This document shows positions 1 through 5,558 of a stretch of 13,427 nucleotides of DNA, one piece after another (positions within the stretch are counted from its first letter, which is position 1; every line of letters starts with the position of its first letter). Location: contig JALOLN010000046.1 of assembly GCA_025455945.1 (NCBI GenBank), positions 1 to 13,427 of the forward strand. Reading direction: 5' to 3'. The notes below the pieces were generated by a model that searched no databases, was not told the origin of the DNA, and saw nothing but the letters and a program-made list of their open reading frames with translations. Made by a program: the position numbers and the translations under genes. The stretch comes from Actinomycetes bacterium. GTDB lineage: Bacteria > Actinomycetota > Actinomycetes > Prado026.

Positions 1-1
1 C

Positions 2-76
2 GCGGAGCAGCGCCCCGAGCCCCGCGGCGGCGGCCCGACCGGCACCGCGGGAGGCACCGCGGGCGACGCCGTCTGA
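2..76 (+). CDS. Possible 3' end of an upstream plus-strand gene (partial)
   Basis: Frame 2 is open from the left edge to a TGA at 74-76 and reads as a Gly/Thr/Pro-rich tail ending GTAGDAV. All but one of its codons end in G or C, as expected for a coding frame in this genome. Only 24 codons are visible, so no family can be named. The tail would end about 225 bases before the GTG at 303. Frame 3 is also open over the same bases but has poorer third positions there (several A and T), so frame 2 is preferred up to base 76. This is a weak call. Confidence 0.3.
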   Translation, partial: AEQRPEPRGGGPTGTAGGTAGDAV

Positions 77-302
77 GGTCCCGGCCCCGGCAGCGAGGTC
101 ACCGCGGGCGCCTGCGCCCGCGAGCAGGTCGACGCCCCGGAGCACCCCGGCGGCCCCGGCGGCCCCGGCGCCGGCCGCAGCCGCACTGCCGGACCGCGAC
201 ACCGCCGTCGCCGCCCCCTCGCTCGTCCGCGCCGCCGCCCCGCCGTCCGACGCCAGCGGGACCGCCGCGACCGGCCCGGAGGACCGGGCCGCGATCCCGC
301 TG
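77..302 (+). other. Ala/Pro-rich open stretch before the hydroxylase gene; start of that gene unresolved
   Basis: This stretch has no separate gene that I can support. Frame 3, the frame of the hydroxylase, has no stop from base 3 through base 302. From about 180 onward nearly every codon ends in G or C (residues such as LPDRDTAVAAPSLV), which looks like coding sequence. Frames 1 and 2 look non-coding over 180-300. No ATG, GTG or TTG occurs in frame 3 before 303; only CTG at 186 and 300. The hydroxylase may therefore carry an Ala/Pro-rich N-terminal extension that starts outside the window or at a CTG. I see no clear promoter or Shine-Dalgarno here. Confidence 0.45.
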
Positions 303-1148
303 GTGCTCTACGCCATCCCCGCGTTCCTCGGGCTGCTGCTGCTCGAGTGGCTGTCCTTCCGGTTCCGGCCCGACGACGCCGCGCTCGGCTACCGGGGCCG
401 GGACACCGCCACCAGCCTGTCGATGGGGATCGGCAACGTGGTCATCAACCTGGCCTGGGGCCTGGTCGTCGTGGCGGCGTACGTGGCCACCTACCAGCTG
501 ACCCCGCTGCGCATCCCGATGGACTCCTGGTGGGCCTGGGCCCTGCTCCTGGTCGCCGACGACCTCGCCTACTACTGGTTCCACCGGGTGCACCACGAGT
601 CCCGGTTCTTCTGGGCCTCGCACGTGGTGCACCACTCCTCACAGCGCTACAACCTCTCCACCGCGCTGCGGCAGACGTGGACCCCGATGACCTCCCTGCC
701 GTTCTGGCTGCCGCTGCTGCTGGTCGGCTTCCCGCCGTACGCCGTCCTCACCATGCAGGCGGTGAGCCTGCTCTACCAGTTCTGGATCCACACCGAGCGC
801 ATCCACCGGCTCTGGGCCCCGCTGGAGTGGGTGCTCAACACCCCCTCGCACCACCGGGTGCACCACGGGTCCAACCGGCAGTACCTGGACAGGAACTACG
901 GCGGGATCCTCATCGTGTGGGACCGGCTGTTCGGCACGTTCGAGCCGGAGCGGGAGCGGGTCCGGTACGGCCTGACGACGAACATCGCGACGTCCAACCC
1001 GGTCCGGGTCGCCTTCCACGAGTACGTCGCGCTGGGCCGCGACGTTCGCGCCGGGAACAGCTGGAGGACCCGCTGGCACCTGGCGTTCGGCCGGCCCGGC
1101 TGGACGCCGGCCGTCCTCGACCCGGGCCTCAGCCCGGCAGGTCGGTGA
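303..1148 (+). CDS. Sterol desaturase / fatty acid hydroxylase superfamily membrane protein
   Basis: This is an integral membrane di-iron oxygenase of the fatty acid hydroxylase superfamily, which hydroxylates or desaturates lipids and sterols using O2. Numbered from GTG 303 it has 281 aa. Hydrophobic segments lie at about residues 3-19, 42-64, 76-93 and 132-160. The histidine boxes are complete: HRVHH at 94-98, HVVHH at 107-111, HTERIH at 163-168 and HHRVHH at 183-188, followed by the family-typical NYGGILIVWDRLFGTF. These residues should ligate two irons on the cytoplasmic face. The substrate cannot be read from sequence; lipid, carotenoid or hopanoid are all possible. The start is uncertain: GTG 303 has a GGAGGA about 19 bases upstream, which is too far, and the frame stays open upstream. 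The 3' end overlaps the convergent VWA gene by 20 bases. Confidence 0.88.
   Translation: MLYAIPAFLGLLLLEWLSFRFRPDDAALGYRGRDTATSLSMGIGNVVINLAWGLVVVAAYVATYQLTPLRIPMDSWWAWALLLVADDLAYYWFHRVHHESRFFWASHVVHHSSQRYNLSTALRQTWTPMTSLPFWLPLLLVGFPPYAVLTMQAVSLLYQFWIHTERIHRLWAPLEWVLNTPSHHRVHHGSNRQYLDRNYGGILIVWDRLFGTFEPERERVRYGLTTNIATSNPVRVAFHEYVALGRDVRAGNSWRTRWHLAFGRPGWTPAVLDPGLSPAGR
1122..1137. terminator. Short GC hairpin in the tail-to-tail gene overlap (possible bidirectional terminator)
   Basis: CCGGGC-CTCA-GCCCGG forms a perfect 6-bp GC stem with a 4-base loop and reads as a hairpin on both strands. It lies where the hydroxylase and VWA genes converge; the loop carries the VWA stop codon (complement of 1129-1131). 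There is no T-run on either side, so it is not a classical intrinsic terminator. A GC-only hairpin is common by chance in DNA of this composition, so the call is tentative. Confidence 0.3.
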
Positions 1149-2526
1149 GGAACCGCTCGAGCTGGGCGACGGTCCGGCACTCGACCATCGGCACGACGTC
1201 GGCGTAGCGCCGGGCCGCTGAGTCGCCGCTGCCCCACTGCCCGCGCGGCTCGGGGTTGAGCCAGTAGGCGTGCCGGGAGGCCCCGGCGAGCCCGGCCAGC
1301 ACGGCCAGCCCGGGGTTGCGGTAGTTCGTGCGGCCGTCCCCCAGCACGAGCAGCGAGGTCCTCGGGGTGATGGCGTCGGCGTACCGCTCCGCGAAGACCT
1401 CGAAGGCGTGGCCGTAGTCGGAGTGGCCGTCGTACCAGACGAGCTGGGCCTCCCGGGTCATCGCGGCCAGGGCGTCCGGCAGGTCGTCGGCCCGCTCCAG
1501 GAACCGGGTCACCTCGTCGGTGGTGTCGATGAACGCGAACGCGCGCACCCGGGTGAACTGCTCCTGCAGCGCCCAGGTGAGGAGCAGGGTGAAGTGGGCG
1601 AACGACGCCACCGACCCCGACACGTCGCAGAGGACCACCAGCTCGGGCTTGTGGGGGCGGCGCGGCCGGTGGTGGGTCTGCACGGGCACCCCACCGGTGC
1701 CGAGCGACGCGCGGACGGTGCGGCGCATGTCGAGCCGCCCGCTGGGTCCGGACCGCCGCCGGGCCGCCAGGCAGGTGGCCAGCCGCCGGGCCAGCGGATG
1801 CACCTGGCGGCGCAGCGTGGCCAGGTCCTCGCGCGAGGCCCGCAGGAACTCCACCTGGTCGACGAGCGGGCGCACCGCCGTCCGGGCGACCTGCTCGGGG
1901 CCCTTCTCCTCCGCCAGCCGGCGGCGGATCTCAGCGTCCACGTGCTGCTCGAAGGCCCGCACCCGCTCCTGCGCGGTCCGGCGGGCGACCTCCTCCCGGA
2001 ACGGGGTGGGCGGGGCGCCGGCGAGCAGCGCCGCGATCAGCGCCGCGACGAGGGTATCGGGCGAGAGGGCCCGCAGCACCCGGTAGGAGAAGTACGACTG
2101 CCGCCCCGGGGCCGCCTCGGCGTGCCCGAACGCCTCCACCGCCGCCCGGGCGAAGGCGCGCAGTGCCGCGTCGTCGCCGTCCAGCAGCAGCTGCGTCAGC
2201 TGGTCCCGCCACTCCCCCCGTTCCGCATCAAGGGTCCCCTGTGGCGATCTAGTGGCCTCAGGGGTCCCTTCATGCGGGAGGGGTTGGGGGGGTGGGCCGG
2301 TCAGGGCGGGGAACCACAGGTCGAACAGGGCGTCGAAGGTGGGCCGGTGGGCGCCCCGCTTGACCAGCGCCGCCGCCAGCGCCGCGCGCACCGCCTCCCG
2401 GTCGAGCAGACCGACCGCCCCGACCGCCCGTACCGCATCCAGCGACTCGGCGACCGACACGGGCACGCCGGCGCCGCGCAGGGCCTGGACCAGACCGACG
2501 GTGCGGTCGAGCAGGCCCGCTGCCAC
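1129..2526 (-). CDS. VWA-domain protein, CoxE-like
   Basis: The 465-aa protein has an Ala/Leu/Arg-rich helical N-terminal half and a C-terminal von Willebrand A domain from about residue 293. The domain has a metal-ion adhesion site DVSGS at 301-305, with later acidic/Thr elements (FIDTTDE at 332-338, GDGRTN at 396-401). This architecture matches the CoxE-like family, whose members usually act with a MoxR-type AAA+ ATPase in metal-centre or complex maturation. No such ATPase is in the window, so the role is open. The GTG start directly follows the TGA of the 49-aa gene, with AAGGA 7 bases upstream inside that gene, which suggests translational coupling. Residues 84-102 are encoded by a palindrome (2223-2277) and form a Pro/Gly/Glu-rich linker that looks foreign to the domain. 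The 3' end overlaps the opposing hydroxylase gene. Confidence 0.85.
   Translation of the reverse strand: MAAGLLDRTVGLVQALRGAGVPVSVAESLDAVRAVGAVGLLDREAVRAALAAALVKRGAHRPTFDALFDLWFPALTGPPPQPLPHEGTPEATRSPQGTLDAERGEWRDQLTQLLLDGDDAALRAFARAAVEAFGHAEAAPGRQSYFSYRVLRALSPDTLVAALIAALLAGAPPTPFREEVARRTAQERVRAFEQHVDAEIRRRLAEEKGPEQVARTAVRPLVDQVEFLRASREDLATLRRQVHPLARRLATCLAARRRSGPSGRLDMRRTVRASLGTGGVPVQTHHRPRRPHKPELVVLCDVSGSVASFAHFTLLLTWALQEQFTRVRAFAFIDTTDEVTRFLERADDLPDALAAMTREAQLVWYDGHSDYGHAFEVFAERYADAITPRTSLLVLGDGRTNYRNPGLAVLAGLAGASRHAYWLNPEPRGQWGSGDSAARRYADVVPMVECRTVAQLERFLTDLPG
2223..2277. repeat. REP/MITE-like imperfect palindrome inside the VWA coding sequence
   Basis: Two 19-base arms, 2223-2241 and 2259-2277, are inverted copies matching at 17 of 19 positions. 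They are separated by a 17-base centre containing GGCGATCTAGTGGCC. Weaker symmetry continues a few bases outward on both sides. The element is 65% GC (36 of 55), clearly lower than its neighbours. It encodes residues 84-102 of the VWA protein without breaking the frame, between the N-terminal LWFPALTG region and the next helix. Only one copy is visible, so its status as a repeat family is an inference from its structure. An alternative is a functional RNA hairpin within the mRNA. Confidence 0.6.
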
Positions 2527-2676
2527 TCAGCGGTCCTTGTTCAGCCTGGTGACGAGGAACAGCGCCAGGGCGAGGACGACGAATGTGACGATGCCGACGA
2601 TCACGGGCTCGGGCCCGATCTCCTCCGCGGCCTCCTCGGCGGTGACCAGGACTCCCAGCAGGGTGCTCGCACTCAT
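2527..2676 (-). CDS. Small single-pass membrane protein (49 aa)
   Basis: The ATG at 2676 opens a 49-codon frame ending in TGA at 2527-2529. The first 24 residues are acidic (AEEAAEEIGPEP). Residues about 25-43 (VIVGIVTFVVLALALFLVT) form one clear transmembrane helix, followed by a short basic tail, RLNKDR. The topology is probably N-out, C-in. From memory it resembles short membrane proteins that sit near proA/nadD in other actinomycetes; I know of no assigned function. It begins 21 bases after the proA stop, and its stop is immediately followed by the VWA GTG, so it is probably cotranscribed with both. No Shine-Dalgarno precedes it. Codons are strongly G/C-ending, which supports a real gene despite its size. 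Confidence 0.7.
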   Translation of the reverse strand: MSASTLLGVLVTAEEAAEEIGPEPVIVGIVTFVVLALALFLVTRLNKDR

Positions 2677-2683
2677 GGGGCGC

Positions 2684-2689
2684 AGCGTA
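2684..2689 (-). promoter_or_regulatory. Candidate -10 (TACGCT) just before the 49-aa gene
   Basis: On the minus strand, TACGCT fits the actinobacterial TAnnnT pattern and ends 7 bases before the ATG at 2676. That spacing would place transcription start at or near the ATG, giving a leaderless mRNA, which fits the lack of a Shine-Dalgarno. No good -35 is seen at 17-18 bases, and the site lies in a 21-base gap between probably cotranscribed genes, so a chance match is likely. Confidence 0.2.
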
Positions 2690-2697
2690 CCGGGCGG

Positions 2698-3978
2698 TCA
2701 GCCCCGCACGTGCCCGTCGCCGGTGACGACGTACGTCGTCGAGGTGAGCTCGGGCAGCCCCATCGGTCCCCGGGCGTGCAGCTTCTGCGTGGAGATGCCG
2801 ATCTCGGCGCCGAACCCGAACTCCCCGCCGTCGGTGAACCGGGTCGAGGCATTGACCATGACGGCGGCGGCGTCCACCCCGGCGACGAAGGCCCGGATCG
2901 CCGACGCCGAGTCGCTGACGATCGCCTCGGTGTGCCCCGACCCGTACCGGCGGATGTGCGCGACCGCCGCGTCGAGGGAGTCGACCACGCCCGCCGCGAT
3001 GTCCAGGGAGTAGTACTCGGCCAGCCAGTCCTCCTCCGTCACCGGTGCGAACGCGACGCCGGCCGCGCCCGCGTGCGCGGCGACCCGCTCGTCGCCGTGC
3101 ACCGTCACGCCCGCGTCGCGCAGCGCAGCCAGGGCAGCGGGCAGGAACCGCTCGGCGACGTCCGCGTGGACGAGGAACGTCTCGGCGGCGTTGCACACGC
3201 TCGGCCGTTGGGCCTTGGCGTTGACCAGGATGCGGACCGCCTTGCCGACGTCGGCGGCCGCGTCGACGTACACGTGGCAGTTGCCGATGCCGGTCTCGAT
3301 GACCGGCACCGACGAGCCCTCGACCACGCTGCGGATCAGGCCGGCGCCGCCCCGCGGGATGAGCACGTCCACCAGCCCGCGGGCAGCCATGAGGTGCTGC
3401 ACCGACTCGTGCGACGTGCCCGGCACCAGTTGCACGGCGTCCCTCGGCAGGCCGCTGGCGGCGAGCGCCTCGCGCATGACGTCGACCAGCGCGGAGTTCG
3501 ACGCATAGGCGGACGACGAGCCGCGCAGCAGCACCGCGTTGCCGCTCTTCAGGCACAGCCCCGCAGCGTCGACCGTGACGTTCGGCCGGGCCTCGTAGAC
3601 GATGCCGACGACCCCGAGCGGCACCCGGACCTGGCGCAGCTGCAGGCCGTTCGGCAGCGTCGAGCCGCGCAGCACCGTGCCGACCGGGTCGGGCAGCTCG
3701 GCGACCTCGCGCAGCGCCGCGGCGATGTCCGCGAGCCGCGCCTCGGTGAGGGTCAGCCGGTCCACCAGCCCGGCGGACGTCCCGTCGGCGACGGCCCGGC
3801 CGACGTCGTCGGCGTTCGCGGCCAGCACCGCCGCCGACTCCTTCTCCAGGGCGTCGGCCACCGCCAGGATCGCGGCGTCCTTGGCCGCCCGGGTGAGCGG
3901 CGCCAGCACGGCGGCGGCCGCCCGCGCCCGGCGGGCGACGTCCAGGACGGCGCTGCGCTCGTCGGTCTGCTCGGTCAT
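2698..3978 (-). CDS. proA: Gamma-glutamyl phosphate reductase
   Basis: ProA reduces gamma-glutamyl phosphate to glutamate-5-semialdehyde with NADPH, the second step of proline synthesis, in the cytoplasm. The 426-aa length is normal for the family. Visible hallmarks are the substrate/cofactor region VGIVYEARPNVTVDA at 124-138, KSGNAVLLRG at 144-153, PRGGAGLI at 208-215, the catalytic cysteine Cys262 in QRPSVCNAAET, and the conserved C-terminal TDGGEFGFGAEIGISTQ at 382-398. The ATG at 3978 is chosen because homology begins just after it. The same frame stays open far upstream, but that sequence is low-complexity and overlaps other genes. There is no Shine-Dalgarno; a TACCCT box 6 bases upstream suggests a leaderless message. 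It is separated from proB by one unrecognised gene. Confidence 0.97.
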   Translation of the reverse strand: MTEQTDERSAVLDVARRARAAAAVLAPLTRAAKDAAILAVADALEKESAAVLAANADDVGRAVADGTSAGLVDRLTLTEARLADIAAALREVAELPDPVGTVLRGSTLPNGLQLRQVRVPLGVVGIVYEARPNVTVDAAGLCLKSGNAVLLRGSSSAYASNSALVDVMREALAASGLPRDAVQLVPGTSHESVQHLMAARGLVDVLIPRGGAGLIRSVVEGSSVPVIETGIGNCHVYVDAAADVGKAVRILVNAKAQRPSVCNAAETFLVHADVAERFLPAALAALRDAGVTVHGDERVAAHAGAAGVAFAPVTEEDWLAEYYSLDIAAGVVDSLDAAVAHIRRYGSGHTEAIVSDSASAIRAFVAGVDAAAVMVNASTRFTDGGEFGFGAEIGISTQKLHARGPMGLPELTSTTYVVTGDGHVRG

Positions 3979-3984
3979 GCCGGA

Positions 3985-3990
3985 AGGGTA
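3985..3990 (-). promoter_or_regulatory. Candidate -10 (TACCCT) for a leaderless proA transcript
   Basis: On the minus strand TACCCT lies 6 bases upstream of the proA ATG, which would put transcription start on or next to the A of the ATG. This fits the absence of any Shine-Dalgarno before proA. No TTGAC-like -35 is present at the usual distance; the GC hairpin at 3998-4020 occupies that space. Confidence 0.4.
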
Positions 3991-3997
3991 GCCGGGA

Positions 3998-4020
3998 CGC
4001 CCGGGTGGGGGCCCCGGGCG
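3998..4020. repeat. GC-rich inverted repeat between the 122-aa gene and proA
   Basis: CGCCCGGG and CCCGGGCG form a perfect 8-bp stem around a 7-base loop. It lies in the 56-base gap after the 122-aa gene and before proA. It could end or attenuate transcription from proB, or protect the 3' end of the upstream message. No T-run follows in the direction of transcription, so a classical intrinsic terminator is not supported. Confidence 0.4.
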
Positions 4021-4034
4021 CGGGGGCGCGGCGG

Positions 4035-4403
4035 TCAGTCGGCGCCGAACGGGCGCACTTCGTCCGCGGGACCGAGCCGGATGTCGAGCTCCCCGTGGAC
4101 CCCGCGCCGGAAGAAGGTGTCCCGGTCGACGACCTCGAGGCCCACCACCTCCCAGTCGGGCAGCCGGGCGGTGGTGCGGTGCTCGCCCCACAGCCGCAGC
4201 GCCAGCGCGGCGGCGTCGTCCAGCTGGGTGGCCTCCTCCCAGTAGCGGACCTCGGCCCGCCCGGACGCGTACCGGCCGGTGAGCAGGAACGGGTGGTCGT
4301 GGGCCAGCCGCTCCAGGGCGCTGCGGACGTCGTCGGCCGGGACGGCGGCGCCGGCGAGGGTCAGCGTGACGTGCCACATGCGCGGGGGGGCCGGGTCGCT
4401 CAT
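4035..4403 (-). CDS. Conserved-looking protein of unknown function between proB and proA (122 aa)
   Basis: I do not recognise a named family. The 122-aa soluble protein starts RMWHVTLTLAG near its N-terminus and has alternating beta-like and helical stretches: ALERLAHDHPFLLTGRYASG, AEVRYWEEATQLDDAAALAL and WEVVGLEVVDRDTFFRRG. This suggests a small alpha/beta fold. It has no signal peptide or membrane segment. The ATG at 4403 is chosen over an in-frame GTG at 4409 because GGGAGG (complement of 4411-4416) sits 7 bases upstream of the ATG, but only about 1 base from the GTG. It lies 20 bases after the proB stop, so it is probably in the proB operon. Codon usage matches its neighbours. A link to proline metabolism is only suggested by position. 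Confidence 0.8.
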   Translation of the reverse strand: MSDPAPPRMWHVTLTLAGAAVPADDVRSALERLAHDHPFLLTGRYASGRAEVRYWEEATQLDDAAALALRLWGEHRTTARLPDWEVVGLEVVDRDTFFRRGVHGELDIRLGPADEVRPFGAD

Positions 4404-4423
4404 GGGCACCTCCCGCGTGGGGC

Positions 4424-5551
4424 TCAGCGGCGCAGCGGCACGAGGTCGTCGCGGTGCACGACCTCGCGCTCGTACGCCGGACCCAGCTCCCTGGCGAGGT
4501 CCCGGGTCGAGCGGCCGAGCAGCCCGGGGAGCTCCGACGCGTCGAAGTTGACCAGACCCCGGGCCACCACGTCCCCGTTTTCGTCGAGGAGGTCCACCGG
4601 GTCACCCGCCTGGAAGTCGCCCTGGACGCCGGTGATGCCGGCGGGGAGCAGCGACATCCGCCGACCGACGACGGCCCGGACGGCACCCGGGTCGAGCACC
4701 AGCCGTCCCCTCGGGCTGGTGGCGTGCGCCAGCCACAGCAGCCGGGTGGCCACCCGGCGCCCGGACCGGTGGAAGTGCGTGCCGACGGCAGCCCCGGCCA
4801 GGGCCTCCCGCACCGCGGTCGCGGCGGCGAGCACGGCCGGGATCCCCGCCGCTCCCGCCAGCCGGGCGGCCTCGACCTTGGTGGCCATCCCGCCCGTCCC
4901 GACCCCGGCACCGCCGGGCCGGCCCAGCCGGACCCCAGCCAGGTCGGTGTCGTCGCGCACCTCGGCGAGCAGCCGGGCACCCGGCCGGCGGGGGTCACCG
5001 TCGTACAGCCCGTCGACGTCGGAGAGCAGGACGAGCAGGTCGGCGTGCACGAGGTGGGCCACCAGCGCGGCCAGCCGGTCGTTGTCGCCGAAGCGGATCT
5101 CGTCGGTGGCCACCGTGTCGTTCTCGTTGACCACGGGGACGGCGCCCACGGCGAGCAGCGTGGTCAGCGTGCGCTGGGCGTTGCGGTAGTGCGCCCGGCG
5201 CGTGACGTCCTCGGCGGTGAGCAGCACCTGGCCCACGGTCAGCCCGTGCCGGGCGAAGGCCTCCGTGTAGCGGTGCAGGAGCAGGCCCTGGCCGACGCTG
5301 GCCGCGGCCTGCTGGGTGGCCAGGTCCCGCGGTCGCCGGGCCAGGCCGAGGGGCCGCAGCCCGGCGGCGATCGCCCCCGACGACACGAGCACCACCTCGA
5401 CACCCGCCGCGACCCGGTCGGCCAGCGCGTCGACGAGCGCGTCCACCCGGTCGCCGAGCAGGCCGCGGCGGGTGCCCGCGATCGACGACGAGCCGACCTT
5501 GACGACGACCCGGCGGGCTGCCGCGACGTCGCTGCGCAGCGCCCCCGTCAT
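4424..5551 (-). CDS. proB: Glutamate 5-kinase with C-terminal PUA domain
   Basis: ProB phosphorylates the gamma-carboxyl of glutamate with ATP, the first and normally proline-inhibited step of proline synthesis. The 375-aa protein has an N-terminal amino-acid-kinase domain: VVVKVGSSSI at 15-24, SSGAIAAG at 57-64, VNENDTVATDEIRFGDNDRLA at 141-161, LLSDVDGLYDGDP at 175-187 and GVGTGGMATKVEAARLA at 216-232. A PUA domain follows at about 283-360 (KINASE-linker RGRLVLDPGA onward), as in the long bacterial form. The ATG at 5551 begins 7 bases after the obg stop. GGAGGG lies about 14 bases upstream, within the obg end, which is somewhat far, so translation may be coupled to obg. Confidence 0.96.
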   Translation of the reverse strand: MTGALRSDVAAARRVVVKVGSSSIAGTRRGLLGDRVDALVDALADRVAAGVEVVLVSSGAIAAGLRPLGLARRPRDLATQQAAASVGQGLLLHRYTEAFARHGLTVGQVLLTAEDVTRRAHYRNAQRTLTTLLAVGAVPVVNENDTVATDEIRFGDNDRLAALVAHLVHADLLVLLSDVDGLYDGDPRRPGARLLAEVRDDTDLAGVRLGRPGGAGVGTGGMATKVEAARLAGAAGIPAVLAAATAVREALAGAAVGTHFHRSGRRVATRLLWLAHATSPRGRLVLDPGAVRAVVGRRMSLLPAGITGVQGDFQAGDPVDLLDENGDVVARGLVNFDASELPGLLGRSTRDLARELGPAYEREVVHRDDLVPLRR

Positions 5552-5558
5552 CCCCGGG

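Noticed and set aside
1270..4245. A 991-codon open frame on the plus strand across the VWA gene and proA
   Set aside because: The product is rich in Gly, Arg, His and Gln with no domain. It is the antisense shadow of genuine high-GC genes, whose families are clear on the minus strand.
2698..4998. proA as the 3' part of a 766-aa fusion protein
   Set aside because: The upstream part overlaps proB and the 122-aa gene in another frame and is Arg/Pro/Gly low-complexity. ProA homology starts at the ATG at 3978.
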